NCBI GenBank assembly: GCA_964277385.1
Contig: OZ195520.1
Span: forward strand, 496,001 to 560,000
Reading direction: 5' to 3'
Origin: WRAU01 sp964277385
GTDB lineage: Bacteria > Pseudomonadota > Alphaproteobacteria > WRAU01 > Hepatincolaceae
Length of the DNA stretch: 64,000 nucleotides
The notes under the pieces were generated by a model that saw nothing but the letters and a program-made list of their open reading frames with translations, was not told where the DNA came from and ran no database searches. The position numbers and the translations under genes were made by a program. Of the stretch, positions 1 to 9,583 are shown piece after piece; positions within the stretch are counted from its first letter, which is position 1; each line of letters begins with the position of its first letter.

Positions 1-1
1 A

Positions 2-106
2 ACTAAAGATAAGGCTATAGAAATTATAAAAATTTTTGTTTCAGAAAATTTTGAAGGCGGAAGGCACGAAAAAAGAGTTAAAGAACTATCTAAAATCTCT
101 TGCTAA
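2..106 (+). CDS. rpiB: Ribose-5-phosphate isomerase B, C-terminal end (partial)
   Basis: Reading from base 2 gives 34 codons and a TAA stop at 104-106. The peptide contains FEGGRHEKRV, which matches the conserved C-terminal FEGGRHxRR segment of RpiB, the enzyme interconverting ribose-5-phosphate and ribulose-5-phosphate. The rest of the gene lies upstream of the window. It sits 29 bases before glyA, and rpiB-glyA adjacency is common in Alphaproteobacteria, which supports the call. The fragment is short, so the identification rests on this one motif plus context. Confidence 0.75.
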   Translation, partial: TKDKAIEIIKIFVSENFEGGRHEKRVKELSKISC

Positions 107-135
107 TTAAAGTTATAAGGAGGCTATCGTTAATA

Positions 136-1404
136 ATGTCTAATTTTTTTAAAGATACATTACAATCTTCAGATTCGGAAATTAATGATTTAATTAATTT
201 AGAATCACAAAGACAAAAACATAATATAGAACTAATTGCATCAGAAAATATAGTTTCACAAGCAGTATTAGAAGCTCAAGGAAGCATATTAACAAACAAA
301 TATGCAGAAGGTTATCCTTCAAAAAGATACTATGGAGGCTGTGAAGAGGTAGATAAAATAGAACAATTAGCAATAGATAGAGCATGTAAACTATTTAATT
401 GTAAGTATGCTAATGTTCAACCTCATTCTGGTTCTCAAGCTAATATGGCAATATACATGGCATTAGCTAAGGTTGGAGATACTATACTAGGTATGGATTT
501 AAACGCTGGTGGGCATTTAACTCATGGAGCTAAGGTTTCTTTTTCGGGTAAATTATATAATATATGTTCTTATGGTGTAGATAAAGATAACATGCAAATC
601 AATTATGATGAGGTTGAAAAGATAGCTCTTGAAAATAAACCTAAAATTATCATAGCTGGCGGTAGTTCTTATGCTAGAATTGTAGATTTTAAAAAATTTA
701 GAGAAATTTGCGATAAAGTAGGAGCTTATTTATGGGTAGATATGGCTCATTTTGCTGGTATTGTAGCTACAGGAGATTATCCTAATCCTCTTGAATATGC
801 AGATGTTGTAACATCAACTACTCATAAAACTCTTAGAGGACCAAGAGGAGGTTTGATTTTAACTAATGATGAAGAAATTATTAAAAAAGTAAATTCAAGC
901 ATTTTTCCAGGATCTCAAGGAGGTCCTTTGCTTCATGTAATTGCTGGAAAGGCTGTAGCCTTTAAGGAAGCATCAAGTAATGAGTATAAATTATATATTA
1001 AACAAGTAGTTTCTAATGCTAAACATATGGCAAATGAGTTTAGTCGTTTAGGATTACCTGTTGTATCTGGTGGTACAGATTCACATTTATTAATGGTTGA
1101 TGTATCTTCTTTAGGAATTACAGGAAAACAAGCAGAAAAATTACTAGATAGCCTACACATCACTTGTAATAAAAATTCACTACCTTTTGATAAACTGCCT
1201 CCTTCTAAAACTTCAGGAATTAGATTAGGAACACCAGCTATTACAACAAGAGGATTTAAAGAAAATGAAATTTCAGAAGTAGTAAGTTTAATAGTAGAAT
1301 CCCTAAGTAGTGTTAATCCTAATAATTTAGAGATAAATCAAGCTGTAAAAGATAAAATTATTAGAACAGTAAAACAATTATGCGATAGGTTTCCTATATA
1401 TTAA
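136..1404 (+). CDS. glyA: Serine hydroxymethyltransferase
   Basis: GlyA converts serine and tetrahydrofolate to glycine and 5,10-methylene-tetrahydrofolate, the main source of one-carbon units. The 422-residue product has the family's usual length and shows the N-terminal ELIASEN motif, the glycine-rich YAEGYPSKRYYGG segment, and the PLP-lysine motif TTHKTLRGPRGG near residue 230. An in-frame ATG exists at none of the upstream codons that would be better placed: a longer reading starts at 100, but the start at 136 follows an AAGGAGG ribosome site at 117-123 and gives the expected N-terminus (MSNFFKDTL). It is probably co-transcribed with rpiB just upstream. All active-site motifs look intact. 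Confidence 0.97.
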   Translation: MSNFFKDTLQSSDSEINDLINLESQRQKHNIELIASENIVSQAVLEAQGSILTNKYAEGYPSKRYYGGCEEVDKIEQLAIDRACKLFNCKYANVQPHSGSQANMAIYMALAKVGDTILGMDLNAGGHLTHGAKVSFSGKLYNICSYGVDKDNMQINYDEVEKIALENKPKIIIAGGSSYARIVDFKKFREICDKVGAYLWVDMAHFAGIVATGDYPNPLEYADVVTSTTHKTLRGPRGGLILTNDEEIIKKVNSSIFPGSQGGPLLHVIAGKAVAFKEASSNEYKLYIKQVVSNAKHMANEFSRLGLPVVSGGTDSHLLMVDVSSLGITGKQAEKLLDSLHITCNKNSLPFDKLPPSKTSGIRLGTPAITTRGFKENEISEVVSLIVESLSSVNPNNLEINQAVKDKIIRTVKQLCDRFPIY

Positions 1405-1701
1405 AAAATATTGGTAATTCAAGAAATCTTATTATTTAATAGTTTTATAGTATAAGTTATCTAAATGAGTTTATCCTATATTTATTATAAGAATATTTAG
1501 GGCTAATAATTATACATTAAAAGTATTAAAAGTATAAATTTGGGCAATTATATTGCTAAATAAATCAAATTTTAGGTAAAGAGATTTTTAGCAAAAATAG
1601 ATAAATTAAAACTATATAGCTAATTTACAGCATGATATTTCTATAGTGAATTTATTGGGTGTAAGATATATAATGACCTAATTTTTTTTATAGGATAATT
1701 T

Positions 1702-2703
1702 GTGAAAGAATTTGAAATAATAGATAACTATTTCTATAAACTAATTTCTAAAAAAGAAGCTTTAGATTTACGAGATGATTGTGCTGTTTTTTGTAATTCT
1801 AAACAAATAGTAGTTAATGTTGATACCATAATAGAAAATGAACATTTCCTATCACAAGATCCAGCTTCTTCTATTGCTTATAAACTTTTAAATGTTAATT
1901 TATCAGATATTTCAGCAATGGGAGCAACTCCTAAATATTGGACTATGGCAATTTCTATTCCATCTAATAGGCTTGTTAATGATATTTGGATGAAAGATTT
2001 TTGCGATACCTTAAAAGAAATTCAAGATAAACATAACTTTCATTTAATTTCTGGTGATACAACTTTTAGCAAAAATGGAATGCTAACTATAACTGCCAAT
2101 GTATTTGGAGAGGTTGATAAAAATGTTGAAGTTCTAAAAAAATCCAGCGCTAAAGAAGGAGATATTATTTGTATTTCTGGATTTATTGGTGATTCTTATT
2201 GGGGATTGCAAGTTCTTCAAGATAAATATAATGGTACAGAAAATATAATATTACATAATCAAGAAGATAAAAATTATCTGATAAAAAGATATCAATATCC
2301 AGAAGCAAGGATTAAATTAGGTGAAACTCTACTTAATTATGCTAGTAGTTGTACAGATATATCCGATGGATTATGGGCTGATATTGAAAAAATGTGCAGA
2401 TTCTCTAATTGTTTAGGAGTTATAGATGCAAATTTTGTTCCTTTATCTAATGCTGTGAAAAATATAAAAAATATTGATGATGAAGATAAACTTATACAAT
2501 CAATATGCGGTGGAGATGATTACGAGCTAGCATTTTGTGTATCTAAGGACAAATTTATGAATTTACAAAAAAAATTATCTGAAAAAAATATCTTTTTAAA
2601 AAAAATAGGTTATATTACAAAAATTAAACAATCAGGAAAACATGTTATTTTTCTGAAAGATAATAAAGAAATATATACAAGAAAAACTGGATATAATTAT
2701 TAA
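1702..2703 (+). CDS. thiL: Thiamine-monophosphate kinase
   Basis: ThiL phosphorylates thiamine monophosphate to thiamine pyrophosphate, the cofactor of pyruvate dehydrogenase encoded later in the window. The 333-residue protein carries the ThiL/PurM-like landmarks in order: DDCAVF near the N-terminus, the substrate loop ending in EHFL, NLSDISAMGATP around residue 75, SGDTT near 120, and TDISDGLWAD near 220. It starts with GTG just after a poly-T stretch and stands alone, about 300 bases from glyA and 280 from bamE. Its presence suggests at least the last step of thiamine pyrophosphate formation is kept. No other thiamine genes are in view. Confidence 0.93.
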   Translation: MKEFEIIDNYFYKLISKKEALDLRDDCAVFCNSKQIVVNVDTIIENEHFLSQDPASSIAYKLLNVNLSDISAMGATPKYWTMAISIPSNRLVNDIWMKDFCDTLKEIQDKHNFHLISGDTTFSKNGMLTITANVFGEVDKNVEVLKKSSAKEGDIICISGFIGDSYWGLQVLQDKYNGTENIILHNQEDKNYLIKRYQYPEARIKLGETLLNYASSCTDISDGLWADIEKMCRFSNCLGVIDANFVPLSNAVKNIKNIDDEDKLIQSICGGDDYELAFCVSKDKFMNLQKKLSEKNIFLKKIGYITKIKQSGKHVIFLKDNKEIYTRKTGYNY

Positions 2704-2986
2704 TAATAATTATCACATTATCACATAAAAAAATTATCCTTTTTAAAAAATAAATTATATTACAAAAATTAAATCAATTTAGATTATTATAACTTGTTTT
2801 TTTGTTTTTAATTAATTTATACTAATAAGTTAAAAGATAAATATTCTTTTTGCAAATAGAGATATGGTTAGCTTTAAAATATGATAAAGTTTTATTTTAT
2901 GTACAAAAAATACAAAACACAAATATTATTAAACTGGCTACAATCTTATCACAATAATAAAACTAAAATTTTCATAGGAAACAACC

Positions 2987-3406
2987 CTAAAAAGAATTAG
3001 CTTTTTGTAATTTAGAATTGTTAGGTTTTGTTTTTATTAAAATATCTTTAGTTTGAGTGTTATCAACATTAATTTTCTTTCTATCTTTATAATCTAACAC
3101 TTCAATACTTTCAATCTTACTGCCATTAAATTTTAAAATTATTACTTTAGAATCACTAACTTTTTTATCTAAAAATCTTAACTTCCTATTTGATATCTCA
3201 TAAATGTAATACCATACATTTTCATCAAAATTAGCTAATACTGTAGCTGGTCCTAAAAGATCGGTTACTTGATTCTTAGTCATTCCAACATGTAATTTTT
3301 CTAAATTATTGGGGAAAATAAAGTTGCCTTCGGTTTTAAGATTATTAGAGCACGAAGATAAAACAACTAATAAAGTAAACAAAAAAAATTTTTTTAAATT
3401 ATTCAT
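2987..3406 (-). CDS. bamE: Outer membrane assembly lipoprotein BamE (SmpA/OmlA family)
   Basis: BamE is a small lipoprotein of the BAM complex that inserts beta-barrel proteins into the outer membrane. The 139-residue product starts with a basic, hydrophobic signal peptide ending in a lipobox (LSSC, Cys at about residue 19). It then shows the family's core: LHVGMTKNQVTDLLGP, followed by WYYIYE. The C-terminal tail is polar and less conserved. It lies divergently from the yceD gene on the other strand, with about 50 bases between the starts, as is common in Alphaproteobacteria where omlA sits beside the DUF177-plsX-fabH block. The BAM clients in this window would be the barrel proteins at 23.6, 25.8 and 30.3 kb. 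Confidence 0.88.
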   Translation of the reverse strand: MNNLKKFFLFTLLVVLSSCSNNLKTEGNFIFPNNLEKLHVGMTKNQVTDLLGPATVLANFDENVWYYIYEISNRKLRFLDKKVSDSKVIILKFNGSKIESIEVLDYKDRKKINVDNTQTKDILIKTKPNNSKLQKANSF

Positions 3407-3458
3407 TTTTATAAAATTTTGGTAAAATACACATATAGTTAATAAAAAGAGAGAAAAA

Positions 3459-3893
3459 ATGAGTATTAATCAACTTATTAATATTAACAGTATTAATAAT
3501 AACAAAAAAATGTTAAAAATAAAAGCTAATGATGAAGATTTACTATTTTTAGCAAATGAAAACTCTGTTTTGAAATTTTTAAACCTAGAAGCAACAATTG
3601 AAATTATAAGAAATTTTAGTAGATTTATAGTAAAAGGATCAATAGAAGCAGATATTACTCAAGAAGATGCAATAACATTAGAAGAAATTAATTCTCATTT
3701 ATCTTTGCCTGTTAAAAGAATTTTTGAAAAAGAAGCAAAAAGCGCTAATTCAAAAAAAATAAAAAATGTTTTAGTTTTGTTAGATAAAGAAGAGGAAGTT
3801 GATTCTCTAGAAAATGATACAATAGATCTAAAATCCATAATACTAGAAGAGTTAATATTAAACATCAATCCATTTCTAAAAAAAGAGAACTAA
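3459..3893 (+). CDS. YceD/DUF177 family protein
   Basis: The 144-residue acidic protein resembles the YceD (DUF177) family, which usually sits directly before rpmF and plsX and has been linked to rRNA processing. The supporting traits are a central segment of the form FxVKGSIEADITQED and an acidic C-terminal half ending in a conserved-looking LILNINPF motif (family form: LxLPxxP). It lacks the cysteine pairs that some members carry. The neighbourhood (rpmF, plsX, fabH downstream) fits the family perfectly, except that an adenosylhomocysteinase-like gene is inserted between it and rpmF. A start at ATG 3459 follows a GAGAGAAAAA purine run. Family assignment depends partly on context. Confidence 0.7.
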   Translation: MSINQLININSINNNKKMLKIKANDEDLLFLANENSVLKFLNLEATIEIIRNFSRFIVKGSIEADITQEDAITLEEINSHLSLPVKRIFEKEAKSANSKKIKNVLVLLDKEEEVDSLENDTIDLKSIILEELILNINPFLKKEN

Positions 3894-3918
3894 TCTTTTA
3901 TAATATAGGAGGAAATAA

Positions 3919-5031
3919 ATGCCAACCTTTAAAGAAGAACTAAACTGGGCTTTATTACATATGCCAAGAACACAAAAAACATTAGAAAATTTACCAGATT
4001 TAAGCAATGTAAGGTTAGCATGTAATATGCACTTAGATTTAAAAATCGTTCCATTTGTAGAGTGGCTATTAAAAAAAGGTGCTAAAATTCATTTAACAAC
4101 ATGTAATCCAACAACAGTAAAAGATGAGGTTGTAGATTATTTAAAATCTAGGGGTGCAGAAACATACGCTTGGTGTAATATGGATGCTAAATCATGGGAA
4201 GAATCTGTTATTAAAGCATTAGATTGGAATCCAACTCAATTATGCGAAATGGGAGCATCTATTACAACAAAAATTCATAGTGATGGATATAAATATACAC
4301 ATAACATTAAAGCAGGCTTAGAAGCTACAGGATCAGGAATTAATAGATTAAAAAAATTAAAACCATATTATCCTATATTTAATTGGGACGATTTACCAGT
4401 AAAAGAAGGTCTACATAACAGACACATGGTAGGCTTAACTGCTTGCCATACATTTTTTAATGTTACAAGATTAACCATGCATGAAAAAGTAGTATTAGTA
4501 GTTGGATACGGTTTAGTAGGTCAAGGAGTTGCTGATAGTGCTAAAGCATATGGTGGGCAAGTAATTGTTGCCGATCTAGATCCTTCAATAGAATTACAAG
4601 CTAAATATAATGGTTTTAGAGTGACAAATTTAGAAGAAGGTATAAAAGAAGCTGATGTTATTATTACAGCAACAGGTGCTAAAAATGTAATTTCTTCGGA
4701 ATGTTTTAAAGATACCAAAGATGGAGTATTTATATTGAATGTTGGTCATGAAGCAGAAGAAATAGATATAAAATTTTTGCAAAGTAAGGCTAAACATTTT
4801 ATCCCTATGCCTTTTGTAGATTCTTATGAATTAAACAATAAAAAAATATTTGTTTTAGCTAATGGTTCTATGGTGAATCTTACAGCTGGTTACGGAGATA
4901 GTCTTAATGCTTTTGATGTAACTTTAGCAGTAATGTCCGCAGGAATAAAACATATAATAACAGAAGGAGAAAAGGCAGAACCAGATTTGTATTTAATTCC
5001 AACTCATGCTTGGATTGATTCAGTCAGGTAG
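3919..5031 (+). CDS. S-adenosyl-L-homocysteine hydrolase-like NAD-binding protein (divergent)
   Basis: Canonical SAHases split S-adenosylhomocysteine into adenosine and homocysteine. This 370-residue protein aligns with that family along its length: an N-terminal ACNMHLDLK block (family CLHMTxxTA), TTCNPTTVKDE (family SSCNIFSTQDH), and a Rossmann NAD motif VVGYGLVGQG near residue 195 followed by ADLDP. However, it is about 60 residues shorter than typical, lacks the usual C-terminal tail ending KPxxYRY, and has KEGLHNRH where the family has the catalytic SKFDN segment with Lys and Asp. So it is a divergent clade and its reaction is uncertain. A strong TAGGAGG ribosome site precedes the ATG. 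It sits inside an otherwise standard yceD-rpmF-plsX-fabH block. Confidence 0.7.
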   Translation: MPTFKEELNWALLHMPRTQKTLENLPDLSNVRLACNMHLDLKIVPFVEWLLKKGAKIHLTTCNPTTVKDEVVDYLKSRGAETYAWCNMDAKSWEESVIKALDWNPTQLCEMGASITTKIHSDGYKYTHNIKAGLEATGSGINRLKKLKPYYPIFNWDDLPVKEGLHNRHMVGLTACHTFFNVTRLTMHEKVVLVVGYGLVGQGVADSAKAYGGQVIVADLDPSIELQAKYNGFRVTNLEEGIKEADVIITATGAKNVISSECFKDTKDGVFILNVGHEAEEIDIKFLQSKAKHFIPMPFVDSYELNNKKIFVLANGSMVNLTAGYGDSLNAFDVTLAVMSAGIKHIITEGEKAEPDLYLIPTHAWIDSVR

Positions 5032-5163
5032 TTTATATATTTTTATTATTAAAAATAATAGTTGTTATTTTTATTTAAAAATATATAATAATGGGGTTGA
5101 AAGAATATTCATTATATAATAGAGTAGCATCATTTTTTGATGTTAATAGTTGAGGAGTTTAAA

Positions 5164-5355
5164 ATGGCAGTTCCTAAAAAGAAAACTTCAAAGTCTAAAA
5201 AAAATATGAGAAGATCTCATTTAGCTTTGTCTAAAAATTCTTTTGTTGAAGATAAAAAAACAGGTCAATTACATAGACCTCACCACGTTGATTTAACAAC
5301 AGGTATGTATAAAGATAAACAAGTAATTAATGCTAAAGAAGATATTGATAACTAG
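5164..5355 (+). CDS. rpmF: 50S ribosomal protein L32
   Basis: The 63-residue product begins MAVPKKKTSKSKKNMRRSH, the hallmark N-terminus of bacterial L32, followed by a basic and histidine-containing middle (HRPHHVDL) and a short acidic tail. A longer reading could start at 5137, but the ATG at 5164 lies a few bases after a GAGGAG ribosome site and gives the conserved AVPKKK start. It has no cysteine pair, so it is the zinc-free form of L32. It stands directly before plsX with an 8-base gap, the classical ribosome and lipid synthesis gene pairing. Confidence 0.96.
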   Translation: MAVPKKKTSKSKKNMRRSHLALSKNSFVEDKKTGQLHRPHHVDLTTGMYKDKQVINAKEDIDN

Positions 5356-5363
5356 TAGCAAAT

Positions 5364-6422
5364 ATGCAAAATAATGTTAAAATTATCATCGCTTTAGATG
5401 CCATGGGCGGAGATCGAGCACCTTATATAGTTATAGAAGGTGCGAGTATGGCTTTAAAAAAAGATAAAGAATTATTTTTTAATATATTTGGAAATGAAAA
5501 AATTTTAACTCCAATTATTAAAAAATTTACCAATTTATATGGTAATTATAATCTTGTTCATACAGAATCTGTCATCACTAATGAAGATAAACCAGCACAA
5601 GCACTAAGACAAGGTAGAGAAAGTTCTATGAGATTGGCTGTTAATTCAGTAAAAGATAAAACCTCTCATGCGGTTGTTTCAGCAGGTAATACTGGTGCTT
5701 TAATGGCAATTTCTAAATTCGTTCTTACAACAATTAAAGGTATAGATAGGCCTGCTATTGTAACTTATCTCCCTACAAAAAGAAAACCATTTATTATGTT
5801 AGATCTTGGGGCAAATTCAGAAAGCTCAGCAGAGCAACTTTTACAGTTCGGCGTTATGGGTACTGCTTTTTGTAAGGCAGTATTAGGAAGAAAAAATCCT
5901 AGTATTGGTTTACTAAATATAGGCTCTGAAAGTTTAAAAGGTAATAAGCTGGTTCAAGAAGCAGCAGAGTTATTTTTAGAAAATAAATCTTTGAATTATA
6001 TAGGATTTGTAGAGGGACACGATATTTTTAGAGGGAAAATTGATGTTGTTGTAACAGATGGATTTACTGGAAATATTACCTTAAAAGTAATTGAAGGTAC
6101 TATTAGTTTCATTAAATTCAAATTTATAAGTATATTTAAAGGTAATTATTTTTCTTATTTTGGAGTTTTTCTTGCTTTATTATTTTCATTTGTAAGATTA
6201 AAAAAAATTGCTAAAGAAGTGGATCCAAGATTATATAATGGTGCTATGTTGGTTGGACTTGATGGTATATCTGTAAAAAGTCATGGGGGTGCCGATAAAA
6301 TATCTTTTGCTAATTCTATAGAAGTAGCAAAAAAACTTGTTGTTGCTAATATAAATGATAAAATAAAAGATGAATTACATAATTTATCGAAAAATCATTT
6401 AACTCATGAAGATACTCAATAA
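5364..6422 (+). CDS. plsX: Phosphate acyltransferase PlsX
   Basis: PlsX converts acyl-ACP to acyl-phosphate, the acyl donor for the first step of phospholipid synthesis. The 352-residue protein opens with the family signature ALDAMGGDRAP near residue 10 and contains SAGNTGALMA around residue 105, LDLGAN near 150, GNIGSES-like LNIGSES near 190, and TDGFTGNITLK near 230. All are expected for the family. It is packed between rpmF and fabH and probably shares their transcript. It acts at the cytoplasmic face of the inner membrane. Confidence 0.96.
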   Translation: MQNNVKIIIALDAMGGDRAPYIVIEGASMALKKDKELFFNIFGNEKILTPIIKKFTNLYGNYNLVHTESVITNEDKPAQALRQGRESSMRLAVNSVKDKTSHAVVSAGNTGALMAISKFVLTTIKGIDRPAIVTYLPTKRKPFIMLDLGANSESSAEQLLQFGVMGTAFCKAVLGRKNPSIGLLNIGSESLKGNKLVQEAAELFLENKSLNYIGFVEGHDIFRGKIDVVVTDGFTGNITLKVIEGTISFIKFKFISIFKGNYFSYFGVFLALLFSFVRLKKIAKEVDPRLYNGAMLVGLDGISVKSHGGADKISFANSIEVAKKLVVANINDKIKDELHNLSKNHLTHEDTQ

Positions 6423-6459
6423 TTAATACTTATTGTTTTATGACAATAAAAGGAACTAT

Positions 6460-7410
6460 ATGTTTTTTTCTAAATTAATTTCTACGGGTTCTTATCTACC
6501 TAAAAAAATCCTTACTAACTATGATTTATCTAAGATGGTTGATACAACTGATGAATGGATAGTTGCAAGAACAGGGATAAAACAAAGACATATAGCTGAT
6601 GAACAACAAAAAACATCAGATCTTGCTTTAGAAGCCTGTAAAAGGGCCTTAGATAAAGCTAATTTACAATTTTCAGATATAGATGGAATAATTGTAGCTA
6701 CTACTACTCCTGATATAGTATTTCCTTCAACTGCATCTATTTTACAAAGAAAATTAGGACTAAGAAGTGGGTTTGCTTTTGATGTACAAGCTGTATGTTC
6801 TGGGTTTATTTATGCAATATCCATTGCTGATTCTATGATTAGAGTAGGAAGAGCATCAAGAATATTAGTAGTAGGAGCTGAAATTTTTTCTAAAATTATA
6901 GATTGGACAGATCGTAATACCTGTGTTTTATTTGGTGATGGTGCGGGTGCAGTTATTTTAGAAAAAACTTTAGACAATCCTCAAGATTTAAATCCTGGTA
7001 TTTTAGATGCTCAAATTTTTACAGATGGTGAATTTATAGACGATCTAAGAACAACAGAAGGTGAAAAGCCACATGTGATTATGAATGGGCCTGAAGTATT
7101 TAAACATGCTGTAAATAAATTAGCATCTGTTGCCGATTTAATATTGCAAAAAAATAATTTTACAAAAGAAGATGTAAGCTGGTTGGTTCCACATCAAGCT
7201 AATTTAAGAATTATTAGTGCAATGGGTAAAAAATTAAATTTACCTTCAGAAAGAGTAGTGATAACTGTTGATAAACATGCAAATACGTCAGCAGCTTCAA
7301 TTCCATTAGCTCTTGATAATGCTTTTAATAAAATGAAAAAAGGTGATTTAATTTTGATGGAAGCTATGGGTGGAGGGTTCACTTGGGGTTCTGCCTTGCT
7401 TAGATTATAA
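6460..7410 (+). CDS. fabH: 3-oxoacyl-ACP synthase III (beta-ketoacyl-ACP synthase III)
   Basis: FabH condenses acetyl-CoA with malonyl-ACP to start fatty acid synthesis. The 316-residue protein has the catalytic triad of the family: Cys113 in AVCSGF, His in PHQANLR near residue 245, and Asn in HANTSAAS near 275. The N-terminus STGSYLPKKILTN also fits. A reading from 6433 adds nine residues, but ATG 6460 follows an AAAGGAAC ribosome site and gives the normal start. It ends the yceD to fabH block. In many Alphaproteobacteria ihfA and a merR gene follow fabH; here ihfA is absent and a merR-like gene appears only at 61.2 kb. Confidence 0.96.
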   Translation: MFFSKLISTGSYLPKKILTNYDLSKMVDTTDEWIVARTGIKQRHIADEQQKTSDLALEACKRALDKANLQFSDIDGIIVATTTPDIVFPSTASILQRKLGLRSGFAFDVQAVCSGFIYAISIADSMIRVGRASRILVVGAEIFSKIIDWTDRNTCVLFGDGAGAVILEKTLDNPQDLNPGILDAQIFTDGEFIDDLRTTEGEKPHVIMNGPEVFKHAVNKLASVADLILQKNNFTKEDVSWLVPHQANLRIISAMGKKLNLPSERVVITVDKHANTSAASIPLALDNAFNKMKKGDLILMEAMGGGFTWGSALLRL

Positions 7411-7522
7411 TTAATTGCAACAAAAATATTGCACAAATAAATGTTTTATAGTACCTTATGAAGTATAATAAATAGTAGTAAAATACTATTTATTTTTTTT
7501 AATGTTTTATAAAGGATTTATT

Positions 7523-9203
7523 ATGATAAAAAAAAAGAAATATCTTTTTTACTTTTTAATATTATTGTCTCGTTTGTATTAGTTTTTAATAATATATTTT
7601 TCATAGATATCTATTATCTTAGTCTTGACTATATAAGTACATATAAAAAAATTATTTTAAAATTTAATTTTTACACATTAGTTTTTATAACTTTTTTGGT
7701 TTTTAATTATGGTTTTTATTTTATCTTATATAAATTTCCTAAAACATTTAAAATTATTATATTTATACAGTTATTACTTACTTTTATTACTGGATATTTT
7801 TCATCAAAATATAAAGTTAATATTGATGATGCTTTTTTTATTAATATTATTAAAGAGATTGGACATGCAAAAGAGGTAATTGATTTTATAGATATATTAA
7901 TTATCTCAGGATTTATATTAGTAGTATTGTATGGAATTATTAAATTTAGTATTAAACAGGAAAAAATAAGTATAAAAGACTTTTTTAATTTAACTTATTT
8001 AGCAAGTAAAATCAAAAATTATGCATTATTTTTATCTATAATTATTTCTATATTTTTATCTTTCACTGTGTCTTTTCAGTCAAAATATTGGTATGTATTT
8101 TATGAATATAAAACTCTTAATAGAGAAATAAAAAAAGAAATATTTCATGGTATTTTTTATTATAGATATTTTTATATTATTAAGGATATTGTCAGATATT
8201 ATAAATCATCATCATCAAATGAAGAAATTTTATCTACTGTTCAAGAAGGAGATGTTTATTTAGATAAAAAATTTAATAATATTACAACTATTTTTTTAAT
8301 GTCAGATTCTGTTAGAGCAGAATCTATGTCGTTATTTGGCTTTAAACTAAATACTAATCCTAATTTACAAAAATTATATGGTAATAAGAAAATATATTTG
8401 TTTAAGCAAAATGTTTGTTCTACTGGAACCTTTCGTAGTTTAAATTGTATGTTATCTTTAAAAACAGCTGAAAACTTTAGAAACATAAAAGCTTCTGATT
8501 ATGCTAAGGAAAGAATTACAAAATATTTTAATTATTTAAAGATAGACACTTATTATTTAGCTAATAATCAGGTAGATAATATAACAATGGCTTATAAATA
8601 CATTGTTGATAAAAATCGTTATTTAGATAGTGACCTTTTTGATGAAGACGCTGTTTTGATAGAGAGATTTTGTTGGATTTATATGAATCTTTAAATAATA
8701 ATAATCAATTTATTACTATTAATTTAAGAGGAGCCCATAAACCTTATGATAAAATATTAGAAGATAAATTTAAAAAATTTGATTCTAAAAAATATATTAA
8801 AAACGATATTGATAAAAATAATTATCATAATTTAGTATTGCAGACAGATTTTTTATGGAGTGATATTATAAGTAATTTAAGTAAATTAAATAAGCCTGTA
8901 TTTGTAATATTAACAGCAGATCACGGAGAGAGTTTTGGAGAGTCTTATAAAAGTCAGATATTTACATTTCATGGTGCAAGTGTGGATATAGCTCCTCCAC
9001 AGCAAACACAAACTCCATTAATTGTGTATGTCAATGATGTTTATAAAAAGCTATATCCAGATTATGTAAAAAATATAGAATACAATATGAAAAAATATCA
9101 AAAAGATCTTATTGAATCTGATATGATTTCACATAGTTTACTACATTGTTCTGGAATAGAAGGGAATGTAGTAAATAAATCTTTAAGTTTATGTTATAAA
9201 TAA
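7523..9203 (+). pseudogene. Lipid A phosphoethanolamine transferase-like (EptA/sulfatase fold), broken by two frameshifts
   Basis: The reading shows an N-terminal membrane domain with several hydrophobic segments, then an alkaline-phosphatase-superfamily domain: LMSDSVRAESMSLFG (metal site), VCSTGTFRSLNCMLS (contains the nucleophilic Thr of EptA-type enzymes), and ILTADHGESFGE then FHGAS (metal ligands). This is the EptA/CptA pattern, enzymes that add phosphoethanolamine to lipid A or core sugars. The ATG at 7523 has an AAAGGA site but leaves the frame within a run of nine A; the frame resumes after removing one A. A second break lies in a T run near 8667, where the reading changes frame before LLDLYES. 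Both breaks are in homopolymers, so slippage rescue or assembly error are alternatives to true loss. Confidence 0.75.
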
Positions 9204-9239
9204 AAAAGTGAATTATATACATATAAATCAACAATTAAA

Positions 9240-9275
9240 ATTTCCTAAAAAATATTAATTTAGGAAATATTTCTT
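9240..9275 (+). terminator. Intrinsic terminator-like hairpin after the EptA-like gene
   Basis: Nine-base arms TTTCCTAAA and TTTAGGAAA enclose a short AT loop and are followed by a T-rich stretch. It lies about 40 bases after the stop of the EptA-like reading and could also serve the opposite strand, since an A-rich run precedes it. Low GC in the stem makes its strength uncertain. Confidence 0.5.
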
Positions 9276-9285
9276 TAGATAATTA

Positions 9286-9312
9286 TGTGCAAAATAACCC
9301 AAATTTTTTAGT
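9286..9312. repeat. Intergenic motif, copy 1
   Basis: The string TGCAAAATAACCCAA followed by TTTTTTA occurs here between genes, and a near copy (TGCAAAACAACCCAA plus a T run) lies at 61829-61850, also intergenic. Both are followed by an AT-rich stretch. Two copies are too few to assign a role. Confidence 0.35.
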
Positions 9313-9583
9313 ATAATTTATCAAATAAATCATAAAAAAAATGAAGTGATAGAATTATTTTTATACTGTATTTTTTATTTTGGGTTGATTTTGTATATAA
9401 TTGTTTTTTTATTTATACTAATGCTGTATAAAATTTTATTTATATTACTATATAATTAGATCTATTGTTTTACCTAAAAATATTACAACAAACAAATAGC
9501 ATTCTTTTATTACATAATTACCATATTACATATAATGAGGTCTCATTGAATAAACTCTATAGATGTTATTTTGTTAGTACCTA

